A DNA stretch of 64,000 nt from contig JAHHIB010000019.1 of NCBI GenBank assembly GCA_019359075.1, forward strand, positions 1 to 64,000. The letters are read 5' to 3'. A program made the translations under genes and the position numbers. The notes below the pieces were generated by a model, which was given only the letters and a program-made list of their open reading frames with translations, ran no database searches and was not told where the DNA came from. The DNA is from Kalymmatonema hyalinum WJT4-NPBG1 (lineage in GTDB: Bacteria > Cyanobacteriota > Cyanobacteriia > Cyanobacteriales > Nostocaceae). Shown piece by piece: positions 1 to 10,111 of the stretch (its first letter is position 1; the number at the start of each line of letters is the position of its first letter).

Positions 1-141
1 GTTTTGACCCTGGCGACTGTTCGAGTTCTGTCTAGGAGATTGTTGTGGTGACCCATGCTACAAAGCGGTCTTTAATGACCTAGGGTGCGACGGTCTACCA
101 CTTCTTCTAAGATACAAGGGTGCGTTAAAGCAACGCGTAAC

Positions 142-321
142 GCACCGCATTCGTTGGTGCGTTACGGCAAATTCTCACTCTCTCCAACTTTCCAATTGAC
201 AATGCCGTAACACACCCTACTTAATATTTACTAGCACCGCATTCGTTGGTGCGTTACGGCAAATTCTCACTCTCTCAAACTTTCCAATTGACAATGCCGT
301 AACACGCCCTACTTAATATTT
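142..321. repeat. 88-bp direct repeat, two tandem copies
   Basis: Two near-identical copies, 142-229 and 234-321, are offset by exactly 92 bp and differ at only about two positions. Each starts with GCACCGCATTCGTTGG and ends TTAATATTT. Each contains the short inverted motif TGCGTTACGGCA / TGCCGTAACAC, so each copy can fold on itself. The stretch 1-326 holds no gene that I can support. The copies lie just downstream of the minus-strand NTPase gene. Confidence 0.85.
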
Positions 322-326
322 TCTTT

Positions 327-3300
327 TCATCTTGAGCGCAACAACTGCACAAACGTATCACTCACCGTATGGTCTTTAGTATCCGCAGCGTATTGTATCA
401 ACTTTTCCCGCAGTTCTTTAGCTTCATGCAACGGCAACAAAGTTGCTAACAAGAAGTAAACTCCGCGAAAACGTGGATCGCTCATGTGATCAATGAGTCG
501 TGCTTCTGCATTGTCACTTTCGCCTAGAAAGTTTTGCACAAGGAAGAAATCCATGATTTTGTCGTGGCGGAAGTTCCATTCTTTCTTCGCTTCACCTTGG
601 GTATCTTGCCACTGACGGCTCACAACCATCTTATATTTCTCGTCTTCTAAAGAAACTAAAGCTTGGTAAAATTCATCGGCAGGGAGCGCTTGTTTATCAT
701 TCAGTCGCATATCATACACTGCTTCCGAAAATTTCTTTAACGGAAATTCCTGATTCCATTCTTGCAGGTATTCCTCCGCCATCGATTTATATTGCTGTTC
801 TTGCAGGTAAAACAAATTGGGCTGTTTACCCTGTGATAGCATCAGGGCAACCACTGATAAATCCATCGGGTTGGAAAGAATTCTCTGTGCAGCGTCTAAT
901 TCTTCGCGGGGTTGCTGTTCGTTAAGAGCTTCTGTTAAGTATTTCTTGCAAGCTTGCTGATATTCATCACCTTGAATTTTGGCATCTTTGGGCAGTCGCA
1001 ATTGACGCGAAATCAAAAACTGCTCAATTTGCTGGCGTTCCAGAGGCTGCAATTCATACATCTTTGCCGTTGAGGGGGGTATCCATTCTAACGGCTGGGT
1101 GGTCATAATGATATTGCCCCGGAAATAGCACTCGACAAACTGGGTGATTTTTGCCCGTGTGTCAGCAGTGACTTCGTTGAGTCCATCAATGCAGATATCT
1201 ATCGCGCCGCTGTAAATCAGGTTTTTCAGGAATTCCGCATCTTGTGCTTGCCCGTGCAGCTTTGCTTGAATGGCTTCAATCACACCTTTTTCACACTTTT
1301 GGGCAGGTAGATAGACGACAATTCGCGGCGAGGTGTTCACCAAATGGCGCAGAAACATCGACTTGCCTAAGCCAGAATTGCCAACTAAGACAATTTGCCC
1401 TTTGATACTGGGCAATGCCTCGGTAATTGGTTGAATTTCTGGTGGTATGTTGTCCGCAGGACCCCACCCCGCTTGCTTTTCCCCTCCTCGCTTGCGGGGA
1501 GGGGCTAGGGGTGGGGTGCTAATCGGAACTTTCACCTGAGATTCTGGAAAATATGCTCGGTCATTAAAATTATCTAACCCCGCATCTGCTAGCAGCGAAA
1601 ACTTAAACGGTTCAAACAGCTTGCGCCGCAGAAACGGAACCCAAGTGAGGAGAAAGCCGACGTAACCCACGCCCAGAATGCGCCGTACCCAGGGGTTCCA
1701 GAAAAAGATTGCCTGAACTTGGGGAAATTTCGGGTAAGCAAAGATGAGGGCAAGCCAAAAGGCAGCATGAATGAGGATGGTGTTTCTGGCGTTGAAAAAG
1801 TACTGCCAACCCTTCACCTTAACGATGACTGACTCCACTGTACTAGCCTGGGTGTATCCTTTGAGGTTGGTATGGTGACGTTGAAGTAAACCCATGTCCT
1901 GGGGTTGCCAAGAGACTTTGTTAGCAACTACAGCAATCTGTTCTGCTAGTTCTTGCCGCAAGTCTGGCAGAGAATCACTGACTTTCCAGGCTTTCTCGAA
2001 CACTTCCATCGTTTTCTTGCCCTGGTCGCGGTTCAGCTTCTCTGGTCTACTTTTGGGCTTACCAACCCATTGCATGAGAGTTTCTACTTCCTGGGAGCCA
2101 CCACTTATGAAATGAGCAAGGAATCTGAGTTGAACAACTTCTGAGGGATATTGCTGAACTGCGTCTAGAACCTGCACAACAACGGGCAAAGTTTGTTGAC
2201 CTAGCTTTGGTAATGCACCTGCTGCGGCATAACGGACAAATTGCTCAGAATCTTTAAGCAGCTCAGAACGGACACCCCAGTGAGGATCTTTGAGCAGTTC
2301 GGCAATCTTTGGGGCATACTCTTTGGCTTGCATCTGCCCGAGTGCTTGAACTGCGCCAGGACGGACACCCCAGTGAGGATCTTTGAGCAGTTCGGCAATC
2401 TTTGGGGCATACTCTTTGGCTTGCATCTGCCCGAGTGCTTCTGCTATGGGATTAGGGATTGAGTTAGAAACTTTGAGCAGTTCCACAAGCTTTGGGGCAT
2501 ACTCTTTGGCTTGCATCTGCCCGAGTGCTTCTGCTGCGGCATTACGGACATTTGTGTCAGAATCTTTGAGCAGTTCGGCAAGCTTTGGGGCATACTCTTT
2601 GGCTTGCATCTGCCCGAGTGCTTTTGCTGCGGCATCACGGACATTTGTGTCAGAATCTTTGAGCAGTTCGGCAAGCTTTGGGGCATACTCTTTGGCTTGC
2701 ATCTGCCCGAGTGCTTGTGCTGCGACAAACCGGACATATGACTCAGAATCTTTGAGCAGTTCGGCAAGCTTTGGGGCATACTCTTTGGCTTGCATCTGCC
2801 TCAGTGCCACTGCTGCGGCATGACGGACATATGACTCAGAATCTTTGAGCAGTTCGGCAAGCTTTGGGGCATACTCTTTGGCTTGCATCTGCCCGAGTGC
2901 TGATGCTGCGCCATAACGGACATTTGTGTCAGAATCTTTGAGCAGTTCGGCAAGCTTTGGGGCATACTCTTTGGCTTGCATCTGCCCAAGTGCATTTGCT
3001 GCGCCATAACGGACATTTGTGTCAGAATCTTTAAGCAGTTCGACAAGCTTTGGGGCATACTCTTTGGCTTGCATCTGCCCGAGTGCAGAAGCTGCGGCAT
3101 TACCGACATTCCAGTCAGAATCTTTGAGCAGTTCGACAAGCTTTGGGGCATACTCTTTGGCTTGCATCTGCCCGAGTGCAGAAGCTGCGGCATTACGGGA
3201 AACCGGGTCTTTATCTTCCAGCTGCTTGCCAAGCTTATCCACATCTACTTTGTATTTGTTAATCAGCGGCTTGGGATCATCTAGCTGATATTCCGCCAAC

Positions 3301-3500
3301 TTTTCCACCGCTTTCAATCTCACTCCAGCATGTGGGTCTACCAGCGCTGCTACAATGCCGTTCATCTCCCAGTTTTGCGGCTTGGGCTTGGGTGCTTCTT
3401 TGGCATTTACCCAAGAGAGGGAGAGGAGGAGAACAAGCACAAGGGTGAAAGGGAAAAGGATAAAGGGAGACTTTCTGGTGTTGCGGGGAGTTTTCAGCAT
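327..3500 (-). CDS. Membrane-anchored HEAT-repeat protein with NACHT-like NTPase domain
   Basis: About 1057 residues. An N-terminal hydrophobic segment (about residues 12-33, signal anchor or signal peptide) precedes HEAT/PBS-type repeats. Ten units of about 31 residues, each containing ALGQMQAKEYAPK, lie at DNA 2250-3179. Two hydrophobic segments follow around DNA 1620-1790. A P-loop NTPase domain comes next, with Walker A GNSGLGKS near DNA 1359-1382 and a Walker B-like ICIDGLNEV, as in NACHT/STAND ATPases. The C-terminal part resembles the helical region of NACHT proteins. The start is ATG at 3500; GTG at 3509 is an alternative. NACHT proteins act as ligand-sensing switches, some in phage defence; the role here is unknown. 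A repeat-derived stretch sits in frame at DNA 1461-1519, between the membrane segments and the P-loop. Confidence 0.8.
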   Translation of the reverse strand: MLKTPRNTRKSPFILFPFTLVLVLLLSLSWVNAKEAPKPKPQNWEMNGIVAALVDPHAGVRLKAVEKLAEYQLDDPKPLINKYKVDVDKLGKQLEDKDPVSRNAAASALGQMQAKEYAPKLVELLKDSDWNVGNAAASALGQMQAKEYAPKLVELLKDSDTNVRYGAANALGQMQAKEYAPKLAELLKDSDTNVRYGAASALGQMQAKEYAPKLAELLKDSESYVRHAAAVALRQMQAKEYAPKLAELLKDSESYVRFVAAQALGQMQAKEYAPKLAELLKDSDTNVRDAAAKALGQMQAKEYAPKLAELLKDSDTNVRNAAAEALGQMQAKEYAPKLVELLKVSNSIPNPIAEALGQMQAKEYAPKIAELLKDPHWGVRPGAVQALGQMQAKEYAPKIAELLKDPHWGVRSELLKDSEQFVRYAAAGALPKLGQQTLPVVVQVLDAVQQYPSEVVQLRFLAHFISGGSQEVETLMQWVGKPKSRPEKLNRDQGKKTMEVFEKAWKVSDSLPDLRQELAEQIAVVANKVSWQPQDMGLLQRHHTNLKGYTQASTVESVIVKVKGWQYFFNARNTILIHAAFWLALIFAYPKFPQVQAIFFWNPWVRRILGVGYVGFLLTWVPFLRRKLFEPFKFSLLADAGLDNFNDRAYFPESQVKVPISTPPLAPPRKRGGEKQAGWGPADNIPPEIQPITEALPSIKGQIVLVGNSGLGKSMFLRHLVNTSPRIVVYLPAQKCEKGVIEAIQAKLHGQAQDAEFLKNLIYSGAIDICIDGLNEVTADTRAKITQFVECYFRGNIIMTTQPLEWIPPSTAKMYELQPLERQQIEQFLISRQLRLPKDAKIQGDEYQQACKKYLTEALNEQQPREELDAAQRILSNPMDLSVVALMLSQGKQPNLFYLQEQQYKSMAEEYLQEWNQEFPLKKFSEAVYDMRLNDKQALPADEFYQALVSLEDEKYKMVVSRQWQDTQGEAKKEWNFRHDKIMDFFLVQNFLGESDNAEARLIDHMSDPRFRGVYFLLATLLPLHEAKELREKLIQYAADTKDHTVSDTFVQLLRSR
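1461..1519. repeat. Dispersed CCCCACCCC/GGGGTGGGG palindromic repeat inside a gene
   Basis: This segment runs from ACCCCACCCC to GGGGTGGGGT and contains CCCCTCCTCGCTTGCGGGGAGG. It belongs to the same family as the copies at 3675-3765, 3795-3846 and 28420-28510, which are intergenic. Here it lies in frame in the NTPase gene and encodes a Pro/Arg/Gly-rich linker (PPLAPPRKRGGEK). Confidence 0.8.
2250..3179 (-). repeat. 93-bp coding tandem repeats (HEAT units)
   Basis: Ten tandem units of 93 bp (one is 90 bp) are nearly identical at DNA level in the ALGQMQAKEYAPK core. Variation is concentrated in the six to eight residues at the inter-helix turn, for example SDTNVR, SESYVR and DPHWGVR. The last unit is abnormal: GVRSELLKDSE suggests an internal deletion that fused two units. 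Confidence 0.85.
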
Positions 3501-3674
3501 GGGAGACACAGCCAGGAAGAGGGGGAGACGCCGCTCTGGGTATAATATTAAGTCGTTAAATGACTTATGTTTTTAAAGAAACAATTGTATTTACTTGAGA
3601 GCAAGCGTTTTATTTTTAACTTATCTTCATCTCCTTTCAGGGAAATTCCGGTTTAATTACCCACCATTTCCGCA

Positions 3675-3846
3675 GAACCCCACCCCTAACCCCTCCCCGC
3701 AAGCGAGGAGGGGAAAAAATACTCCCCCTCTCTGCTTGCGGAGAGGGGGCTGGGGGGTGAGGTTTTACGCCTGCTGTCTTTGCCGCCGATAGGCAAAAAA
3801 ATACTCCCCCTCTCTGCTTGCGGAGAGGGGGCTGGGGGGTGAGGTT
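3675..3846. repeat. Two copies of the CCCC-type palindromic repeat
   Basis: Copy one (3675-3765) has two hairpins: CCCCTCCCCGC/GCGAGGAGGGG, then CCCCCTCTCTGC/GCGGAGAGGGGG. The partial copy at 3795-3846 repeats the second hairpin and its GGGGTGAGGTT tail. The second copy abuts the truncated end of the DUF2887 remnant. The rest of 3510-3674 holds no gene that I can support. Confidence 0.8.
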
Positions 3847-4161
3847 CTAAGCTTCGCTTGGGATAGATAATCACAGCGTACCAATCGTAAGTGGATGGAT
3901 TCTGGTCTAGAAACAGAAACAGTTCAGCAAAGACTCGATGATAGAGAAATTCATCTTTTTGAAACTGTACCTCACAGAAATATACTGTTTTATCAGGACT
4001 GCTTTCAGATGGCAGAAACACTCCGTTAATACGGAAAGCCGTTTGTTTGATTTCCACCAACGGAATTGATAACCTCTAGTCTCGTTGGTAGAACGCCCAA
4101 TCAAGTCAAAGAAAATACTGGGAAATGCAAACAATTGATAAAAGATGCTGTCAGTCTTCAC
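3847..4161 (-). pseudogene. Broken DUF2887 (Rpn-family-like) gene
   Basis: Two minus-strand frames together read as the N-terminal half of a DUF2887 protein, a cyanobacterial family related to Rpn/PD-(D/E)XK recombination-promoting nucleases. From GTG 4161 the first frame reads VKTDSIFYQLFAFPSIFFDL. Near 4065 the frame shifts, consistent with loss of one base, and continues VEIKQTAFRINGVFLP, VYFCEVQFQKDE and YDWYAVIIYPKRSLEP. The homology stops where the palindromic repeat begins at 3846, so the 3' half is missing. Identification is from recall of the family's conserved VEIKQTAFRIDGVF core. Confidence 0.75.
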
Positions 4162-4344
4162 TCTGCCTTTTTGTCGCAAAAATTACGCTATGTTGATTTT
4201 AAGTGCAGCAACGCCTATTCTGACTTTTTATGGTTCCCCTTGTCCTGAAATGTGCGCTTTGTGTCACGCAAGCATAACAGGCAAGGTAAACTGGTTGAAT
4301 TGATTAATATAGTTAAGCCACGCTTTCCTTGACAACAGTGTCCT

Positions 4345-6495
4345 ATGCCTGCATTTTTATTAGAAGTCGGTACAGAAGAATTACCCGCAAGCTTTCTCAG
4401 TAGCGCCATCAAGCAATGGAAGTCGCGCATTCCCCAAACTCTCGCAGAAAACAGCCTCACTTACGATGCTGTGGAAGTTTACGGGACTCCTCGCCGCTTA
4501 GCCGTACTCATCAAAAATCTACCATCCCAACAAAGCGATCGCGAAGAGGAAATTAAAGGTCCCCCCGCACAAGCTGCGTTTAAAGATGGGAAACCGACAC
4601 CAGCAGCGCAAGGCTTTGCTAAAAAGCAAGGTGTGGAACTCGACGCTTTGGAAGTTCGCGCTACTGATAAAGGGGATTTTGTCTTTGTACGGAAACTCAC
4701 TCCCGGTCGTCCGGTTGCCGATATTTTAACAGAACTTGTTCCCCAGTGGGTTTTCAAACTCGAAGGGAAGCGGTTGATGCGTTGGGGTGATGGGGATAAG
4801 ACATTTTCCCGTCCCATTCGCTGGATCGTTGCTTTGTTAGATGATGCGGTGCTGCCGATTGAATTAGATAATGGTTCGGAGACGATAAAGAGCGATTCCA
4901 TTTCCCAAGGTCATCGCGTCTTGCATCCAGAAAGCGTCACAATTCCCCAGGCTACTGATTATATCACGGCGCTTCGCTCTGCATATGTCGTCGTTGATCC
5001 CGATGAACGGGCAAATACCATCACGCAGCAAGTCAAAGAGTCTGTACAAAAGTTAGATGGCTATGCAGAGATTTACCCAGATTTGTTGGAGGAAGTCACA
5101 AACCTCGTTGAATTTCCCTCAGCAGTTGTCGGTAAATTTGAATCAGAGTTTTTGAACCTACCCACTGAAGTGATTACCACTGTGATGGTAAGTCATCAGC
5201 GTTATTTTCCTGTGTTCAAAGCTAAAGATTCAAAAGAATTACTACCCAACTTTATCACTGTCTCTAACGGCGACCCCACGAAATCAGACATCATTGCTGT
5301 GGGGAATGAAAGAGTTATTCGCGCACGTTTAGCCGATGGTCGCTTTTTCTACGACGCCGATTTAGAAAAACCCTTAGAAAGCTTTTTACCTCAGTTGGAA
5401 AAAGTCACTTTCCAAGAGGATTTGGGTTCGTTGCGCGCTAAGGTAGACCGCATTTCTAAAATTGCCCAGCAAATAACACAACAACTGCAATTAGGTGAAA
5501 AAGAACGAGAAAATATTCAAAGAGCAGCTATCTTGTGCAAAGCTGATTTAGTTAGCCAAATGGTCTACGAATTCCCAGAATTACAGGGAATTATGGGACA
5601 AAAATATGCCTTAGCCAGTCAAGAAGATGAAGCAGTTGCCACGGCGATTTTTGAACATTATCTACCTCGCGGGGCAGATGACATTTTCCCCCAAACCCTA
5701 ACAGGTCAAATTGTCGGTTTAGCAGACAGACTTGACACATTAGTCAGCATCTTTGGATTGGGGATGATACCCACGGGTTCTTCTGACCCCTTCGCCTTGC
5801 GACGAGCTGCAAATGCGATAGTTAACATTACATGGGCGGCTAATCTAGCAATCAATCTGCAACAGTTACTAGAGCAAATTGCCACAGATTTTGTAAAGGA
5901 ACATAACAAAGATAGAAATCAATTAGTCGCCGCTTTGCAAGAATTCTTCCTGCAACGTATCAGGACATTGCTACAAGAAGAAAAAGGCATTGATTATGAC
6001 TTGGTGAATGCAGTTTTGGGAGAAAATGACCCAGAATATGCAGAAAGGGCGTTAAAAGATTTATTGGATGTGCGCGATCGCGCCACCTTCCTCCAACAAA
6101 TCCGCAGTGATGGTACATTAGATAACATCTACGAAACGGTTAACCGTTCGACTCGTTTAGCGGCTCAAGGAGATTTAGATACAAAACAACTTGATCCAAT
6201 ATCAGTAGTTCACAAAGAACTCTTCCAAAAATCATCCGAAGAAGCTTTTTACAATGCCATTGTGGATTTAGTGCCGCAAACTCAAACTGCACAAGAATCA
6301 CGAAATTATAGGCAATTAGTAACAGCACTAAGGGAAATTACGCCCACCGTCAGCAACTTTTTTGACGGAGCAGAAAGCGTTTTAGTTATGGATCCCAATC
6401 CAGAAATCAAACGCAATCGGTTAAATTTGCTCGGATTACTTCGCAACCATGCCCGTATATTAGCGGACTTTGGTGCGATCGTGAAAAATTTGTAG
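4345..6495 (+). CDS. glyS: Glycyl-tRNA synthetase beta subunit
   Basis: 716 residues, the normal length for GlyS. The start [18 protein letters not shown] is the family's conserved N-terminus and supports ATG 4345. Conserved blocks include [35 protein letters not shown] and [11 protein letters not shown], with a C-terminal DALR-like anticodon-binding part near [11 protein letters not shown]. It pairs with the alpha subunit GlyQ, encoded elsewhere, as an alpha2beta2 enzyme charging tRNA-Gly. It is followed 81 bp later by murD on the same strand. Confidence 0.97.
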   Translation: MPAFLLEVGTEELPASFLSSAIKQWKSRIPQTLAENSLTYDAVEVYGTPRRLAVLIKNLPSQQSDREEEIKGPPAQAAFKDGKPTPAAQGFAKKQGVELDALEVRATDKGDFVFVRKLTPGRPVADILTELVPQWVFKLEGKRLMRWGDGDKTFSRPIRWIVALLDDAVLPIELDNGSETIKSDSISQGHRVLHPESVTIPQATDYITALRSAYVVVDPDERANTITQQVKESVQKLDGYAEIYPDLLEEVTNLVEFPSAVVGKFESEFLNLPTEVITTVMVSHQRYFPVFKAKDSKELLPNFITVSNGDPTKSDIIAVGNERVIRARLADGRFFYDADLEKPLESFLPQLEKVTFQEDLGSLRAKVDRISKIAQQITQQLQLGEKERENIQRAAILCKADLVSQMVYEFPELQGIMGQKYALASQEDEAVATAIFEHYLPRGADDIFPQTLTGQIVGLADRLDTLVSIFGLGMIPTGSSDPFALRRAANAIVNITWAANLAINLQQLLEQIATDFVKEHNKDRNQLVAALQEFFLQRIRTLLQEEKGIDYDLVNAVLGENDPEYAERALKDLLDVRDRATFLQQIRSDGTLDNIYETVNRSTRLAAQGDLDTKQLDPISVVHKELFQKSSEEAFYNAIVDLVPQTQTAQESRNYRQLVTALREITPTVSNFFDGAESVLVMDPNPEIKRNRLNLLGLLRNHARILADFGAIVKNL

Positions 6496-6576
6496 CATAA
6501 GTAAAAAAAAGTTGTGTGATTTTAGGAAATAAACGCTACGATAATGGAGCTTAACCAGGGACCTCTGCCACAGTCT

Positions 6577-8001
6577 ATGCCCAAAAGCCACGTCATTGGA
6601 TTAGGAAAGTCCGGTATTGCTGCGGCGAGATTGTTGAAACGGGAAGGTTGGGAGGTGGAGATCGGCGATCGCAACACCTCCCTTGACCTCCTCAAGCAAC
6701 AACAGGAACTTGCCGCAGAGCAAATAACCGTTAAACTGGGATATTCCCTGGAACTCAATAATTCAGATTTACCCCAATTAATAGTTGTCAGCCCCGGCGT
6801 ACCTTGGGACGTACCTGTGTTAGTTAAAGCACGAGAATTGGGCATTAAAACCATCGGAGAGATGGAACTCGCTTGGCAACATTTGCAATCAGTACCTTGG
6901 GTAGCAATTACTGGCACAAACGGTAAAACGACTACCACATCCTTAATTGCCGCAATTTTTCAACAAGCAGGATTAAACGCTCCCGCCTGCGGTAACATTG
7001 GCTACGCTGCTGGCGAAGTCGCCTTGGCTGTGGGAACAGGGGGAGCAGTTACTTCCTCATCTCCCTCATCCTCTTCATCTCCCCACACTCAAATAGACTG
7101 GGTAATTGCAGAGCTAAGCAGCTATCAAATAGAATCATCTTGCTCGCTTGCACCTCGCATTGGCGTATGGACAACTTTCACACCGGATCATCTCAGTCGC
7201 CATAAAACCTTAGAAAACTACTACAACATCAAAGCGCACCTGCTGCGTCAGTCTGAGATACAAGTTTTCAACGGTGATGATCCATATCTCAGGAAGGTTG
7301 GTGAAAGAGATTGGCGTGATGCCTATTGGACAAGCGTCAAAGGTAAAGATGATTTGATCGGTTCCAAAGGCTATTACATAGAAGATGGCTGGGTTGTAGA
7401 GACGAGAGGCGGCGCGTCTCTAGAAGATGAACGGATTGTGGAAGTTTCCGCTTTGCGGATGGTGGGAGAACACAACCTGCAAAATTTGCTGATGTCAGTT
7501 GCAGTCGCGCGTTTGGCAGAAATTGATAAAGATGCAATTTCTCGCGCTATCCGTGAATTTCCTGGTGTCCCTCATCGTTTGGAACACATTTGTACTTGGG
7601 AAGGCATTGATTTCATCAACGACAGTAAAGCAACGAACTACGATGCTGCTGAAGTTGGCTTGGTATCCGTTAAAAGTCCAGTTGTATTAATTGCCGGTGG
7701 AGAAGCCAAACCAGGTGATGACACTGGCTGGATAGCAAAAATTAAAGACAAAGCCGCCTCAGTATTGCTGATTGGCGCTGCTGCTGCTGCATTTGCCCAA
7801 CGCTTGCAACAAGAAGGATATCACAGTTACGAAATTGTAGAAACAATGGAGAAGGCTGTTCCCAGATCAGCGGAATTAGCAAAACACTATCAAGCGCCTG
7901 TGGTGCTACTCTCTCCTGCTTGTGCAAGTTTCGATCAATACGCCAATTTTGAACAGCGGGGTGATCATTTTAGGCAGTTGTGTTTGGATCTGTTGAAATA
8001 G
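6577..8001 (+). CDS. murD: UDP-N-acetylmuramoyl-L-alanine--D-glutamate ligase
   Basis: MurD adds D-glutamate to UDP-MurNAc-L-Ala in cytoplasmic peptidoglycan synthesis. The ATG at 6577 ([13 protein letters not shown]) is preferred over ATG 6544 because it places the Rossmann-like UDP-binding motif at the N-terminus as in homologues. The ATP-binding GTNGKTTT is at residues 113-120. [12 protein letters not shown], the [15 protein letters not shown] block and NDSKATN follow. About 20 residues around DNA 7036-7090 ([11 protein letters not shown]) are a Ser/Pro low-complexity insertion just before the conserved [12 protein letters not shown]; it probably forms a surface loop. About 474 residues. 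Confidence 0.96.
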   Translation: MPKSHVIGLGKSGIAAARLLKREGWEVEIGDRNTSLDLLKQQQELAAEQITVKLGYSLELNNSDLPQLIVVSPGVPWDVPVLVKARELGIKTIGEMELAWQHLQSVPWVAITGTNGKTTTTSLIAAIFQQAGLNAPACGNIGYAAGEVALAVGTGGAVTSSSPSSSSSPHTQIDWVIAELSSYQIESSCSLAPRIGVWTTFTPDHLSRHKTLENYYNIKAHLLRQSEIQVFNGDDPYLRKVGERDWRDAYWTSVKGKDDLIGSKGYYIEDGWVVETRGGASLEDERIVEVSALRMVGEHNLQNLLMSVAVARLAEIDKDAISRAIREFPGVPHRLEHICTWEGIDFINDSKATNYDAAEVGLVSVKSPVVLIAGGEAKPGDDTGWIAKIKDKAASVLLIGAAAAAFAQRLQQEGYHSYEIVETMEKAVPRSAELAKHYQAPVVLLSPACASFDQYANFEQRGDHFRQLCLDLLK

Positions 8002-8020
8002 CAAGCCCAAATTGACCTCT

Positions 8021-8057
8021 CCCCGAATTTTAGCGAAGCGGAATCCGGGGATTTTTT
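8021..8057 (+). terminator. Probable rho-independent terminator after murD
   Basis: CCCCGAATT and AATCCGGGG form a stem with one mismatch, followed by ATTTTTTC, about 20 bp past the murD stop. Confidence 0.6.
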
Positions 8058-8403
8058 CAGACGCTCATCCGTCTAGTGCTTTGCCTTTATTAATTATGGT
8101 GGGTTGTAGAACTCTCGGATGCAACGTCTCTACAAAATTTTGATGATACACAAACCAATCAAAATTAATGATATAGACCACTAGTAGTCTATCGCATTTG
8201 TTTTGAAGGCTTCGTAGTGAGCGCTGCCATCGCTCAAAGAGTCTAGGACTAAAGTCCTTACTACGAACTTATACAACCATCATAATTAATGCGATGAACC
8301 ACAAGGCTGAGTCAATTCTGACATCTAGCTTTATGGTAGTGTGAGGTTACACTTGACCTCTTGCAATAGATAACTTTCACCCTCATGACTGGAGAGCAAA
8401 ACC
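8058..8403. other. Non-coding stretch with a dispersed palindrome
   Basis: No gene is supported here. A TTCGTAGTGAG ... CTTACTACGAA inverted repeat with an inner GGACTAAAGTCC palindrome lies around 8210-8268. The same family recurs at about 17985-18045 and 31821-31852. Confidence 0.6.
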
Positions 8404-9045
8404 TTGGGAATAGAACTACGCAGTTTCGTATTTCTCGACAGCCTGCAACCTCAACATGCTGCATATATGGGAACAGTAGCCCAAGGTTTCTTGCCATTAC
8501 CAGGAGATTCATCGCTGTGGATTGAAATCTCTCCTGGTATCGAAATTAATCGGATTACGGATGTAGCACTCAAAGCTGCTTCTGTCCGTCCGGGAGCACT
8601 GGTGGTCGAACGACTGTACGGTCTATTGGAAATTCATTCTAGCTCCCAAGGCGAAACGCGAGCTGCTGGTGCTGCCATTTTGGCGACACTAGGAGTCAAA
8701 AAAGACGAATGTCTCAAACCGCGTGTCGTCTCTAACCAGATTATCCGCAACATTGATGCTTACCAAGCACAACTTCTCAATCGCACGAACCGGGGACAAA
8801 TGCTACTGGCTGGGCAAACGCTGTATGTATTAGAAGTTGAGCCTGCTGCTTATGCGGCACTGGCTGCGAATGAAGCAGAGAAAGCGGCGGCGATTAACAT
8901 CCTTGCGGTTCAACCTGTAGGTAGCTTTGGACGGCTTTACTTAGGTGGACAAGAACGGGATATTCTTGCTGGTGCGGCAGGAGCATTAACGGCGATTGAA
9001 AGTGTAGCTGGTCGGATAAATCGCCAGATCGGGCGTCAGGAATAA
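8404..9045 (+). CDS. ccmP: Beta-carboxysome tandem-BMC shell protein CcmP
   Basis: 213 residues, exactly the length of Synechococcus CcmP. The TTG at 8404 gives LGIELRS, matching the family's N-terminal MGVELRS, so a TTG start is likely. There are two BMC halves, about residues 1-105 and 106-213. Diagnostic blocks are [23 protein letters not shown], split here only by family variation, [36 protein letters not shown] and [15 protein letters not shown]. CcmP forms double-layered trimers with a gated large pore in the beta-carboxysome shell. It is not in the main ccmKLMNO cluster, as is usual. A pentapeptide-repeat gene starts 10 bp downstream and is probably co-transcribed. Confidence 0.93.
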   Translation: MGIELRSFVFLDSLQPQHAAYMGTVAQGFLPLPGDSSLWIEISPGIEINRITDVALKAASVRPGALVVERLYGLLEIHSSSQGETRAAGAAILATLGVKKDECLKPRVVSNQIIRNIDAYQAQLLNRTNRGQMLLAGQTLYVLEVEPAAYAALAANEAEKAAAINILAVQPVGSFGRLYLGGQERDILAGAAGALTAIESVAGRINRQIGRQE

Positions 9046-9055
9046 AGGAGAGAAA

Positions 9056-9850
9056 ATGGCAAATCTTGAGCATCTAGCTTTACTGAAAGCAGGTGCAATC
9101 ACATGGAGCGAGTGGAGAAAGAAAAATCCCCAGATTTCACCAGATCTCAGCGCCGCGAACCTGCAAGGGGATAACCTCAAAGGCGCTTTCCTCAACTCTG
9201 TAAACTTGAGCAAGGTGGATTTAGGTAATGCTTTACTCGTGCAAGCAAATCTCAGCAGTGCTGATCTCAATGGTGCTAATCTCAAGGGTGCCAACCTGAT
9301 TGAAGCTAACCTGAGCGCGGCTAACTTCAGTGTTGCTAACTTGAGCGGTGCTACACTGACACAAGCAGATCTCAGTCATGCCAATCTGATTGGATCTGAC
9401 CTTAGCGGCGCGAATCTCAAAGGCGCTATTATGGCTGATGCTAACTTGATTGGAACTGACTTGAGAAGCGCTAACTTGAAAGATGCCGATTTGGGTACAG
9501 CGGCGCTAACCCGTGCTAACCTCTGTTATGCCACCCTAATCGCAGCTAACTTGATTGCAGCGAACTTGAGCAAAGCAAACCTGTACGAGGCGGAAGTGAT
9601 GGGGGCTTACCTTTACAAAACTGACTTGTACAAAGCTAATCTAAGCAAGGCTCACCTAAGTGGTGCATACCTGTTACGGGCTAACCTGAGTGAAGCTGAC
9701 TTGAGCTTTGCTGACTTGAGATGGACTAACCTCACAGGAGCGAACTTGGCAGGCGCTAATCTCAGCGGCGCTAACCTTAAGGGAGCTAACCTTAAGGGAG
9801 CTAACCTCACCGACGTGAATTTTCACCAGACAATTATGCCTGAGTGTTGA
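9056..9850 (+). CDS. Pentapeptide-repeat protein
   Basis: 264 residues. After about 30 non-repeat residues the protein is almost entirely A(N/D)LXX pentapeptides, roughly 45 of them, such as GANLK, GANLI, SAANL and EADLS, to residue 258. This predicts a right-handed quadrilateral beta-helix about 11 turns long. There is no signal peptide or membrane segment. It has a good Shine-Dalgarno (AAAGGAG) and starts 10 bp after ccmP, so the two are probably one transcription unit. Function is unknown; a link to carboxysomes would be an inference from position only. Confidence 0.9.
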   Translation: MANLEHLALLKAGAITWSEWRKKNPQISPDLSAANLQGDNLKGAFLNSVNLSKVDLGNALLVQANLSSADLNGANLKGANLIEANLSAANFSVANLSGATLTQADLSHANLIGSDLSGANLKGAIMADANLIGTDLRSANLKDADLGTAALTRANLCYATLIAANLIAANLSKANLYEAEVMGAYLYKTDLYKANLSKAHLSGAYLLRANLSEADLSFADLRWTNLTGANLAGANLSGANLKGANLKGANLTDVNFHQTIMPEC

Positions 9851-9901
9851 ACGCACCATGAGTTGTCAAGTGAACCCTAAGTTGATAAGCACTATCAATA
9901 G

Positions 9902-10111
9902 ACCTCTTGCAAAAATGCTTGAATTGTCATGTTGAGCGGAGCGAAACATCTGGTGGAGATTCTGAGGCTATGCCTTCGGCAGGCTTCGCCAACGCCACGC
10001 CAAGGCGAACGCTACACTGCGTTTCGTATGCCTTCGGCACGCTACGCGTTCACGTAGTGTGCGCTTGCGCTTACAGAATGACATTCACGTTTTTTGACTT
10101 TTGCAAGAGGT
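9902..10111. mobile_element. MITE-like element with 13-bp terminal inverted repeats
   Basis: ACCTCTTGCAAAA at 9902-9914 and its exact complement TTTTGCAAGAGGT at 10099-10111 bound a 210-bp segment. The interior is a mosaic of short repeats (GCCTTCGGCAGGC, CGCTACGCGTTCACG) and has no transposase. It lies 51 bp after the pentapeptide gene. Confidence 0.6.

Noticed and set aside
2383-3288. Several long open frames on the plus strand and in other frames
   Set aside because: They are shadows of the 93-bp HEAT repeat; the repeat length keeps all frames open.
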